Position numbers and translations under genes: made by a program
Assembly (NCBI GenBank): GCA_965228215.1
Contig: OZ245800.1
Coordinates: 682,001 to 746,000 of the forward strand
DNA: 64,000 nucleotides
Source of the DNA: Maricaulis sp965228215
GTDB lineage: Bacteria; Pseudomonadota; Alphaproteobacteria; Caulobacterales; Maricaulaceae
Reading direction: 5' to 3'
Shown here: piece after piece, positions 1 through 7,772 of the stretch
Layout of the letters: each line of letters opens with the position of its first letter
Numbering within the stretch: the stretch's first letter is position 1
Notes under the pieces: generated by a model
Databases searched by the model: none
Told to the model about the DNA's origin: nothing
Seen by the model: the letters and a program-made list of their open reading frames with translations, nothing else

Positions 1-41
1 TCCCGCAAGACCCTTCGTAATACCGGTCGGGCGCACCCTTT

Positions 42-70
42 ATGACAGGTCCGCGACAGTTTTGTGACAC
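42..70 (-). promoter_or_regulatory. Pho-box array (three PhoB-type repeats)
   Basis: Read on the minus strand, three 7-mers GTGTCAC, CTGTCGC and CTGTCAT (plus coordinates 64-70, 53-59, 42-48) recur with an exact 11-bp period, separated by AAAA and GGAC. This matches the PhoB consensus of CTGTCAT direct repeats with 4-bp AT-rich spacers. The array lies just past the 3' end of phoR and points leftward, so it probably drives a gene beyond the window edge. In Caulobacter relatives that would be a pst transporter gene, which is inference. Confidence 0.75.
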
Positions 71-90
71 AGCCTATTCGCGCGGGCGAA

Positions 91-1482
91 TTAGCCGGTT
101 TTTCGCACGGCCATAGGCAGCATCACCGAGAAGACACTGCCGGATCCCGGCTCGCTCTCGACGGTGAAACCGCCGCGATGCCGGTTGATGATATGTTTCA
201 CGATCGCCAGGCCGAGACCAGTTCCCTCCTTGGGGCCGCTTTTCTGGCCGCCGACACGGAAGAAGCGCTCGGAAAGCCGAGGCAAATCACGCCGGTCAAT
301 GCCTTTGCCGGTATCCGTGACGCGGACCACGACATAGCTCCCCAGCCCATCGCTCGGCGGCGAGGCAAGCGTCAAACGCGCGGCATTGCTGCCAAATTGC
401 GAGGGCGGCCATTCCGCCTCGTCCGCACTGATACCGCGCTGAACAGTCACGCCGAGCGACGCATCGGCGGGCGAATACTTGATCGCGTTCTCGATGAGGT
501 TCTGCACGACTTCGGTCAGCTGGTCGCGGTCGCCCACGGCGAGGGCATCGGCCTCCAGCTCTTGGGACAGCGTGATCGACTTGGCGTCGCTCTGAGGGCG
601 CAAGAACGCGATCACGTCTTCCGCAACGACGGTCAGGTCTACCACGTCGCCGGGCGGGACGTGTTCATCCATTTCCACACGGGACAGGGAGAGGAGATCA
701 TTGATCAAGCGGCGCATGCGCTCGGTCTGGTCATGCATGATGCCCAGGAAGCGCTCACGCGCCTCCTCGTCATCCTTTGCATGTCCGCGCAGGGTCTCGA
801 TAAAGCCCGACAGTGAGGCCAGCGGCGTACGCAATTCATGGCTGGCATTCGCCAGGAAATCGGCCCGCATGCGTTCGGTCCGCTTGATCGAGGTCTCGTC
901 GAACAGGACCAGCATGGCCCGCCAGGGCAGCGAGGAATCATCCTCGATCTTCAGAGGTGCCGTAACGGCGCGGACATGGCTCTCGATCGGTGCAAGCGTG
1001 GAATATTCCACCGGGTCCGGTGTCTCGCCTTTCAGCGCCTGGCTGACCGCCTCCAGCACGCTGGGCTGGCGCAACGCGCCGGACAGATGCCCGCGCTGGG
1101 ACCCCAGGCCCAGGAATTGGTTTGCGGCGGGATTGGCACTCTCGATCCGCCCTCCCGGACCGATGACGAGAACCGGCAGCGGCAGTTTCTCGATCAGGAA
1201 TTGATCAGCGAGCTTGGCGGCGCGGGCCTCCTCGCCTGCGGGCGCAGGCGCGGCCTCGTCCGGCAACGGCGACGGCTGCGCTCCGAGCGACAGGCTGACA
1301 CTGAGATGATAGAAGGTCGCAACGGCCGCGATGGCCGCAGAGGCGATGATTGCCTCCAGGAAACCGAGTGAACCCGTGAACGAGAGGACAAGCATAACGA
1401 CCGTCGCAATGACCACGACTGTCGCCGTATCTCGGCGCCGGATCTGGCGGGTCTCGCCTGTCGCTGCCTCCACCTTTCTCAA
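91..1482 (-). CDS. phoR: Phosphate regulon sensor histidine kinase PhoR
   Basis: Membrane sensor kinase of the PhoR/PhoB two-component system, which signals phosphate limitation through the Pst/PhoU complex to PhoB. Two hydrophobic segments lie at about residues 20-60, a PAS-like domain at about 100-195 (starting PLPVLVIGPGG), then HisKA with the phosphoacceptor in ASHELRTPL (His215). The HATPase domain shows the N box (NLIENAIKYS), G1 (DTGKGI) and G2 (GTGLGLAI). Length 463 aa fits PhoR. The frame is closed by TGA two codons before a TTG at 1482; a GTG at 1473 is an alternative start and neither has a clean Shine-Dalgarno. A Pho-box array lies just beyond the stop, which supports PhoR over a generic kinase. 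Confidence 0.85.
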   Translation of the reverse strand: MRKVEAATGETRQIRRRDTATVVVIATVVMLVLSFTGSLGFLEAIIASAAIAAVATFYHLSVSLSLGAQPSPLPDEAAPAPAGEEARAAKLADQFLIEKLPLPVLVIGPGGRIESANPAANQFLGLGSQRGHLSGALRQPSVLEAVSQALKGETPDPVEYSTLAPIESHVRAVTAPLKIEDDSSLPWRAMLVLFDETSIKRTERMRADFLANASHELRTPLASLSGFIETLRGHAKDDEEARERFLGIMHDQTERMRRLINDLLSLSRVEMDEHVPPGDVVDLTVVAEDVIAFLRPQSDAKSITLSQELEADALAVGDRDQLTEVVQNLIENAIKYSPADASLGVTVQRGISADEAEWPPSQFGSNAARLTLASPPSDGLGSYVVVRVTDTGKGIDRRDLPRLSERFFRVGGQKSGPKEGTGLGLAIVKHIINRHRGGFTVESEPGSGSVFSVMLPMAVRKTG

Positions 1483-1626
1483 AGTTCACTCGCCTTGCAT
1501 CTGATTTTGACGGATAGTGCATCATGAAAGCCGAGCGCGGACACCGCCGGGCAATGCGTTCTAACTCAAAATCCCCCGTCGCCAAGACTGAATCGACCGC
1601 ACGTCGCGGACGGCGCATGCGCTACA

Positions 1627-1641
1627 TCTCGAAAAACGAGA
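1627..1641. repeat. Short perfect hairpin upstream of efflux operon
   Basis: TCTCG-AAAAA-CGAGA forms a perfect 5-bp inverted repeat with a 5-nt loop in the 275-bp space between phoR and the efflux operon. No T-run follows on either strand, so it is not a convincing terminator. It may be an operator or an incidental palindrome. Confidence 0.35.
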
Positions 1642-1655
1642 GGCTTTTCATGTCA

Positions 1656-1720
1656 TTCGCTAATGTTTTAGTGTTTTTCGATAAATTTCTGTTGACTTTC
1701 GCTAAGCGCCTCATACGATG
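1656..1720 (+). promoter_or_regulatory. Efflux operon promoter with three 21-bp-phased repeats
   Basis: TTCGCTAA (1656-1663), TTCGATAA (1677-1684) and TTCGCTAA (1698-1705) are spaced by exactly 21 bp, two helical turns. A sigma70-like pair TTGACT (1692-1697) and TACGAT (1714-1719) with a 16-bp spacer overlaps the third repeat, and the start codon at 1758 follows about 35 bp downstream. Same-face phased direct repeats overlapping a -35 box suggest a regulator binding as a multimer. Which regulator is unknown; no regulator gene is adjacent apart from phoR. Confidence 0.6.
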
Positions 1721-1757
1721 CGCAGCCTGTGAAACCGAATACGTGCGGGGACAACGC

Positions 1758-3164
1758 ATGCGGAAATCTTTGTTAGTACTGGCCACAGCCCTTGCGACGA
1801 CCTCCTGCGCAAGTCTGGGATCTTCCTTTGAAGCCACCCCTGACCTGCCTGTCGCACCGGGTGCCTGGTCATCCGCTCCGGAAACGCTCGGAGCCCAGGA
1901 AGCCCGTGACTGGGTCGAACAGCTTGGCGATGCCCGGCTGAACGGCCTCATTGACGAGGCCTTCCGGTCCAACCCCTCTCTCGCGCAGTCGCTTGCGCGT
2001 TACGAGTCGGCCCTGGCCGGTGCCCGGATCGCCGGCGCCTCCCGCCTGCCCACGCTGAATGCCTCCACCGGCTACACCCGGACGGAACGGCAGGTCGGTG
2101 CGGGCAGTGACGCCTATTCCCTCGGTCTTTCGACCTCCTGGGAAGCGGATGTCTGGGGTCGCGTACGCGACGGTGCCAATGCCGCCGAGCTCGATGCCGA
2201 TGCTGCTGCCGACGATCTGCGCGGAACGCGCCTGTCGACGGCCGGCCTCATCGCCAAGGGCTGGTTCGGACTGATCGAAGCCCGTCAGCAGACGGCCCTG
2301 GCCGAACGCGATGTGGAGACTCTCTCCCTCACGCTCGACATTACCGAACGCCGGTTCAATCGCGGCCTTGTCCGCAGTTCCGACGTCCGCACGGCACGCA
2401 GTGCACTCGCCTCTTCCGAGGCCGCTCTCGCCTCCCGCCAGCGCGCGGAGGCTGCAGCAGCACGCAGTCTGGAAACGCTCCTCGGACGCTATCCCTCCGC
2501 GTCCATCGAGCGTTCCGACGAGTTTCCGGTCATGGCGGAGCTGGCAGGCATTTCCTCACCCGGAGACCTGCTGGCCCGCCGGCCGGATGTTCGCGCCGCC
2601 GAACGCCGCCTGGAAGCCGCCGGCCTGCGCGCCGACGCGGCCCAGAAGGCGCTCTACCCGTCGCTGAGCCTGTCCGGCAACAGCGGGACGGGCGGTGCCG
2701 ATGTCGAGGACATGTTCGATCTCGACAGCCTCGTCTCGAGCGTCACCGCATCGATCGCCGCTCCGATCTTCCGGGGCGGCCAGCTGCGGGCCCAGCGCGA
2801 CCAGGCGCGGGCAAACGCCGAACTGCAGGCCGCGTCCTACGTATCCACGGTTCTCGGAGCCTGGCAGGAAGCAGAAAACGCCATACATGCCGACAGACTG
2901 CTGGCCGCGCGGGTGGAAAACCTCCGCCAGGCCTTCATCGAAGCGGCAGAGGCCGAGGAATTGGTGACCCGTCAATACGCACGCGGTCTCTCAACGATCT
3001 TCGATCTGCTCAACGCCTATTCCCGGCGCATCAGCGCCGAAAGCCAATACATCTCGGCTCGTCGCGAACGCGCGTCGAACCGGGTCGATCTTTATCTCGC
3101 CATTGCCGGCGATTTCTCCGCGGCCGAAGCCGCTGAACCGGCCGCGCACTCAGGAGAAGACTAA
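1758..3164 (+). CDS. NodT/TolC-type outer membrane efflux lipoprotein
   Basis: Outer membrane channel of a tripartite RND pump. The start at 1758 gives a classic lipoprotein signal (MRKSLLVLATALATTSCAS, lipobox TSC at residue 18-19). The frame stays open upstream to 1524, but that would bury the signal peptide. The 468-aa product has the duplicated OEP architecture: periplasmic helices with long Ala/Glu/Arg-rich stretches and the family motif DLLARRPDVRAAERRLEAA. The C-terminal half repeats the pattern with RGLSTIFDLLNAYSR. The stop codon overlaps the adaptor start (TAATG at 3162-3166), so the genes are translationally coupled. Confidence 0.9.
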   Translation: MRKSLLVLATALATTSCASLGSSFEATPDLPVAPGAWSSAPETLGAQEARDWVEQLGDARLNGLIDEAFRSNPSLAQSLARYESALAGARIAGASRLPTLNASTGYTRTERQVGAGSDAYSLGLSTSWEADVWGRVRDGANAAELDADAAADDLRGTRLSTAGLIAKGWFGLIEARQQTALAERDVETLSLTLDITERRFNRGLVRSSDVRTARSALASSEAALASRQRAEAAAARSLETLLGRYPSASIERSDEFPVMAELAGISSPGDLLARRPDVRAAERRLEAAGLRADAAQKALYPSLSLSGNSGTGGADVEDMFDLDSLVSSVTASIAAPIFRGGQLRAQRDQARANAELQAASYVSTVLGAWQEAENAIHADRLLAARVENLRQAFIEAAEAEELVTRQYARGLSTIFDLLNAYSRRISAESQYISARRERASNRVDLYLAIAGDFSAAEAAEPAAHSGED

Positions 3165-4453
3165 TGCTTAAGCTCATCGGACGCTTTGGTATCATCGGCA
3201 TCGTTGTTGTTGTGATCATCGGTGCTGTTTCGACGCTCACCGCGACGGCACCGGAGCCGCAACGCGCCAATGCTCAACCCCGCCCGGTCGCGGTCTTCGT
3301 CTCGCCGGCAGAAAGCAATACGGTCGCCCTGACGGTCACCACGCAGGGCGAAGCCCGGCCGCGCACCCAGATCAATCTGGTGCCGCAGGTTGCCGGCCGT
3401 ATCACCTATGTGAACCCGAACTTCATCGAAGGCGGATTCTTCGAGGCCGGCGAAACGCTCGTCCAGATCGAAGACGCCGACTATCGTCTAGCCGTGACCC
3501 GGGCCTCCGCCCAGGTTGCCCAGGCCGAACAGGCCCTCGCCCGCGAACAGGCCGAAGCCGACCTGGCCCGCAGCGAGTGGGAAGAACTCGGCGAGGGTGA
3601 AGCCTCCGCCCTGACGCTCCGCGAACCGCAACTGGCCGACGCCCGTGCGCAGCTGGCTGCTGCCCGCGCCTCGCTCCAGTCGGCTCGCCTCGACCTGCAG
3701 CGTACGCGCGTCTCCGCACCCTTCACGGGCCGGGTCCGCACGAAAGCCGCCGATCTGGGCCAGTTCGTCTCCGCGGGCACGCCGCTGGGCGAGGTCTTCT
3801 CGACCGACATGGTCCTGGTTCGCCTGCCGCTGACCGATTACGATCTGGGTCAGCTGGGCATTCCGGTCGCCTACAATGCGACGGGCGATGATGCCGGCAT
3901 CCCGGTGACGCTGAGCGCCACCCTGGCTGGTCAGCGCCATGAATGGGCCGCCAACATCACGCGGACCGACAGCGCCATCGACGCCCAGACCCGTGTTCTC
4001 TACGCCATCGCCGAAGTTGCCGACCCGTATGGTGCGGCTGCCGAAGGCGGTGCTCCGCTGGCCGTCGGCCTGTTCCTGACGGCGGAAATCGAGGGTCGTG
4101 AAGTGCAGAACGCCTATGTCCTGCCCCGCTCGGCCCTGCGCGGCGACAACAATATCTATGTCGCCCAGGAAGGCGGAACCCTGACCGTGCGCACGGTCGA
4201 CGTGATCACCTCGAATGCCCAGAGCCTGATCGTGTCGAGCGGTGTGCGCGCCGGCGAAATGGTCGTCATTTCGCCCGTTCGCGGTGCCAGCGAAGGCATG
4301 CGCATCCAGTCGCTCGACTCGGCGGGGGAAGTCATCGAGGCCTATTCGGCCACGATCGACGCGCCCGAAGACGGCGAAGACGGCGAGGAAGGTCTCGCTG
4401 AATCCGAAACCGAAGACGGCGCCGAGAACGACGCTGTCGCGAGCGCCGGCTAA
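3164..4453 (+). CDS. RND efflux periplasmic adaptor (HlyD/MFP family)
   Basis: Membrane fusion protein bridging the inner membrane RND pump and the outer membrane channel. One N-terminal membrane anchor (about residues 5-28, IIGIVVVVIIGAVS) is followed by a lipoyl/barrel-sandwich half (VPQVAGRITYV), an alpha-helical hairpin rich in Ala/Gln/Arg, and the returning lipoyl motif APFTGRVRTKAADLGQFVSAG. Beta-barrel and membrane-proximal domains follow. The C-terminus carries an unusual acidic tail of about 30 residues rich in Glu/Asp/Gly. Length 429 aa. Ribosome site AGGAGAAG precedes the ATG; 24 bp separate it from the permease gene. Confidence 0.9.
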   Translation: MLKLIGRFGIIGIVVVVIIGAVSTLTATAPEPQRANAQPRPVAVFVSPAESNTVALTVTTQGEARPRTQINLVPQVAGRITYVNPNFIEGGFFEAGETLVQIEDADYRLAVTRASAQVAQAEQALAREQAEADLARSEWEELGEGEASALTLREPQLADARAQLAAARASLQSARLDLQRTRVSAPFTGRVRTKAADLGQFVSAGTPLGEVFSTDMVLVRLPLTDYDLGQLGIPVAYNATGDDAGIPVTLSATLAGQRHEWAANITRTDSAIDAQTRVLYAIAEVADPYGAAAEGGAPLAVGLFLTAEIEGREVQNAYVLPRSALRGDNNIYVAQEGGTLTVRTVDVITSNAQSLIVSSGVRAGEMVVISPVRGASEGMRIQSLDSAGEVIEAYSATIDAPEDGEDGEEGLAESETEDGAENDAVASAG

Positions 4454-4477
4454 CCGGCCAAGTCGAGGGAGACGGTC

Positions 4478-7400
4478 ATGACTGACCCGAACGAAACCCA
4501 CCAGGAAGTGCCCAAGGGTGTCATCGCCTGGTTCGCGAGCAATAGCGTTGCCGCGAACCTCCTGATGATCCTCGCGATTTTCGGCGGCATCTTCGGCTAT
4601 TTCCAGCTCAACCGCGAGGTCTTCCCGACCGTCGCCTTCAACGGCGCCACCGTGTCCGTTGCCTGGCCCGGCGCCTCCCCCCAGGAGGTCGAGGAACAGA
4701 TCATCACCCGGATCGAGGAAGCGCTGATCGATATCGACGGTGTCGACACGATCACCTCTACGGCCGCCGAAGGCAGCGGTTTCGTCAACATCGAGGGCAA
4801 GCCCTCGGTCGACATCCCGGCCTTCATTGACGAGATCAAGCTCGCGGTGGACTCGGTGAACAACCTGCCCCCGTCATCCTTCCGCCCGGTTGTCAGCCAG
4901 TGGCGGTCCGGTGACTGGCTGATCGGTTTTGCCGTGCACGGCAACGTCAACCGCCGGGATCTTCAGGACATCGCCGAGGAAATCCGCGACGAGGTCGCCA
5001 ACCAGGTACCCGGCGTGTCGATCGTCGGCATCATGGGCCGGCTCGACGAGGAAGTGGGTATCGAGGTCTCCGAGGAGAGCCTGCGCCGTTATGGTCTGTC
5101 GATCGATGAAGTCTCCCGCGCCATCCGCGCCAGCTCGCTCAATGCGTCTGCCGGCAGCGTGCGGACCGATCTGGGTGACATCAATCTGACCTCGCGCCAG
5201 CTCGCCGACACCCAGGCCGAATTCGAGAACATCATCGTGCGCCAGACCGCCGAAGGCGGCACGCTGCGCGTCCGCGATGTGGCCCGGGTCAATGACGGTT
5301 TCATCGATGCCAATCTCGCCTCGACCTACAATGGCGAGCCGATGGTCATCGTCTATGTCGAGACCACGCCGAACAGCGATGTCGTCGACATTTCCCGCGG
5401 CGTGAACGCCTATATCGAACGCAAGGCGCAGGAGATGCCGGACGGCGTTTCCCTGTCGCTGTGGTGGGATAATTCGGAACTCTATGAGGGCCGGATGAAC
5501 ACGATCATGAACTCCGCCATGATTGGTGGCGGACTGGTTCTGATCGTCCTGTTCCTCTTCCTGCGTCCCATGGTGGCCTTCTGGGTGACGGTGGGCATTT
5601 TCACCGCCTTCGGCGGCGCCTTCCTGCTGCTGCCGATGATGGGCGTGACGCTGAACATGCTGTCGCTCTTCGCCTTCCTCCTGGTGATCGGTATCGTCGT
5701 CGATGACGCGATCGTGGTCGGGGAGAATATCCACGACAGGGTGGAACGAGGGGAAAGGGGGCTGACAGCCTCCGTCGTCGGAACACAGATGGTGGCCAAG
5801 CCGGTGATCTTCGCCGTCATCACCACCATCATGATGTTCTCGCCGTGGATGCTGATCACGGGCCCCACCGTTCAGTTCACCAAGCAGATCTCCCTCGTGG
5901 TGATCGCAGCCCTGACCTTCTCGCTGATCGAGAGCCTGCTGATCCTGCCGGCTCACCTCGGTCACCTGAAGCCGCAGTCGAACAAAGGCTTCTTCGGCCC
6001 GTTGATCGCGGTCCAGCGTGCCATCGCGCACACGCTGGTCATGGTTGCCCGCTTCATCTATCGCCCGCTGGCCAAGTTCAGCATCCGCAACCGCTACGCC
6101 ACCGTGATCGGGTTCATCGGCATTTTCGCAGTCGCGATCACGCTGATGACGACCAACCGCGTGGGCTCCGTCTTCATGCCCCAGATCGAGAACGAGACCA
6201 TCCAGGTCACGATCCAGCTGGCCGAAGGCACGCCCTGGTCGCGGACGGAACAGGTGCGCCAGCAATTGGACGACGCCCAGGACGAGGCCCTGCAATACTA
6301 CCGGGACCAGTATCCGGGCGAGATCGACATGATCGAGAGCCGCTCCACCGTCGCGACTGACGGGCGGATCCGGGCCTGGATCACGCTTGCCGAACCTGAA
6401 GACCGTCCGGGCGGATATTCCACCGCGACTGTCGCCCAGGAAATCCGCGAGATGATGGGTCCGGTTCCGGATGCCGAAGAAGTCCGCTTCGACGCCACCA
6501 TCAACAATGGCGGCAATTCGATGAGCTTTGCCCTCTCCCACGCCGATCTCGACGTGTTGCGGGCTGCTGCGGATGATCTCAAGAACCAGCTGCGCAGCTA
6601 TGACACGCTCTACGACATCGTGGACTCGATGCAGACCTCGACCGAAGAGCTGCAGTTCGCGCTGCGTCCGGATGCCCAGGCTCTCGGCCTGACGCTGCAG
6701 GACGTGACGCGCCAGGTTCGCCAGGCCTTCTACGGCGACGAGGCCCAGCGCCTCCCGCGTGATGGTCAGGATGTGCGGGTGATGGTCCGTTTCGACCAGT
6801 CCTCGCGCCGCTCCCTGGATACGCTGCGGGATATCCGCATCCGCACCAATGACGGCCGGGAAGTCCCGCTGTCCGCGGTCGCCGACGTGGAATTTGCTCC
6901 GGGACTGAACCGGATCCGCCGTCGCAACGGCATGCGGACCGTGACGGTCACCGGCGAACTGTCCGACCCGACCGCTCGCGGTACGGTGAATGACAGTCTC
7001 GACGCGGAATTCTGGGAAGCGTGGGAAGCCCGCTATCCGGGCATCAGCCGCGACGAGATCGGCGAAGCCGAGGGCCAGCGTGAATTCATGCAGGAAGTGG
7101 TCAACCTCCTGATCCTGGCCCTGGTGTCCATGTATCTTCTGCTGGCCGTGGCCTTCCGGTCCTACTTCCAGCCGATCCTGATCATGATCGCCATCCCGTT
7201 CGCTCTGGCCGGTGCGATCTTCGGCCACCTGATATACGGCCTGCCGATCGCCCTGTTCTCATACTTCGGTGTGGGTGCGGCGGCCGGCGTCGTGATCAAC
7301 GACAACCTGGTCCTCATCGACTTCGTCAATCGCCTGCGGGCGAACGGCGTGGGCGCCTTCCAGGCCCTGGTCGATGCCGGTGTCCAGCGTTTCCGTCCGA

Positions 7401-7696
7401 TCCTGCTGACCTCGGTCACCACCTTCCTCGGCATTTTCCCGATGATGGCGGAGCAGTCGACCCAGGCCCAGTTCCTGAAGCCGATGGTCGTCTCGCTGGG
7501 CTTCGCGGTTGTGTTCGCGCTCTTCCTGACCCTGTTCATGGTTCCGGCCATGTACGGGATCGGCGTCGATATCGCGCGCTTCTTCCGCATGCTCTGGACG
7601 GGCAAGAAACAACCGTCCCTGGGCAATGACTATTCCGATACGGATTTTGCCCACGGCGAACTGCCGGGTCATCTCGACCACTCGCCGGCGGAATAA
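4478..7696 (+). CDS. RND efflux permease (AcrB/MexF-type inner membrane pump)
   Basis: Proton-driven resistance-nodulation-division transporter, 1072 aa, the usual length for the family. It opens with WFASNSVAANLLMILAIFGGI (TM1) and the porter-domain signature FPTVAFNGATVSVAWPGASP. TM4 carries the proton-relay aspartates in GIVVDDAIVVGENIHDR. The second half repeats the fold, with a matching GVVINDNLVLIDFVNR near residue 950 where Asn replaces the first Asp, as usual in the second repeat. It ends the three-gene operon and is followed by a strong intrinsic terminator. Substrates cannot be told from sequence; the porter looks like the hydrophobe/amphiphile branch rather than the metal branch. 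Confidence 0.93.
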   Translation: MTDPNETHQEVPKGVIAWFASNSVAANLLMILAIFGGIFGYFQLNREVFPTVAFNGATVSVAWPGASPQEVEEQIITRIEEALIDIDGVDTITSTAAEGSGFVNIEGKPSVDIPAFIDEIKLAVDSVNNLPPSSFRPVVSQWRSGDWLIGFAVHGNVNRRDLQDIAEEIRDEVANQVPGVSIVGIMGRLDEEVGIEVSEESLRRYGLSIDEVSRAIRASSLNASAGSVRTDLGDINLTSRQLADTQAEFENIIVRQTAEGGTLRVRDVARVNDGFIDANLASTYNGEPMVIVYVETTPNSDVVDISRGVNAYIERKAQEMPDGVSLSLWWDNSELYEGRMNTIMNSAMIGGGLVLIVLFLFLRPMVAFWVTVGIFTAFGGAFLLLPMMGVTLNMLSLFAFLLVIGIVVDDAIVVGENIHDRVERGERGLTASVVGTQMVAKPVIFAVITTIMMFSPWMLITGPTVQFTKQISLVVIAALTFSLIESLLILPAHLGHLKPQSNKGFFGPLIAVQRAIAHTLVMVARFIYRPLAKFSIRNRYATVIGFIGIFAVAITLMTTNRVGSVFMPQIENETIQVTIQLAEGTPWSRTEQVRQQLDDAQDEALQYYRDQYPGEIDMIESRSTVATDGRIRAWITLAEPEDRPGGYSTATVAQEIREMMGPVPDAEEVRFDATINNGGNSMSFALSHADLDVLRAAADDLKNQLRSYDTLYDIVDSMQTSTEELQFALRPDAQALGLTLQDVTRQVRQAFYGDEAQRLPRDGQDVRVMVRFDQSSRRSLDTLRDIRIRTNDGREVPLSAVADVEFAPGLNRIRRRNGMRTVTVTGELSDPTARGTVNDSLDAEFWEAWEARYPGISRDEIGEAEGQREFMQEVVNLLILALVSMYLLLAVAFRSYFQPILIMIAIPFALAGAIFGHLIYGLPIALFSYFGVGAAAGVVINDNLVLIDFVNRLRANGVGAFQALVDAGVQRFRPILLTSVTTFLGIFPMMAEQSTQAQFLKPMVVSLGFAVVFALFLTLFMVPAMYGIGVDIARFFRMLWTGKKQPSLGNDYSDTDFAHGELPGHLDHSPAE

Positions 7697-7706
7697 TTCG
7701 CTAATC

Positions 7707-7742
7707 AACGCCCCGCGCTGTATTCAGCGTGGGGCGTTTTTC
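7707..7742 (+). terminator. Rho-independent terminator of efflux operon
   Basis: A 14-bp stem, AACGCCCCGCGCTG paired with CAGCGTGGGGCGTT (one G-U), closes a TATT loop and is followed by a T-run. Confidence 0.92.
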
Positions 7743-7772
7743 TGTCCATAAGAATCCTTGGGGGATCCTCAG

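Noticed and set aside
1205..1618. Alternative minus-strand gene overlapping the phoR start
   Set aside because: It lies in a different frame from phoR, covers its transmembrane region and yields an Arg/Pro-rich product with no domain.
4874..7228. 784-codon open frame antisense to the RND permease
   Set aside because: Shadow of a textbook RND permease; the translation is low-complexity His/Asp/Arg-rich and has no ribosome site.
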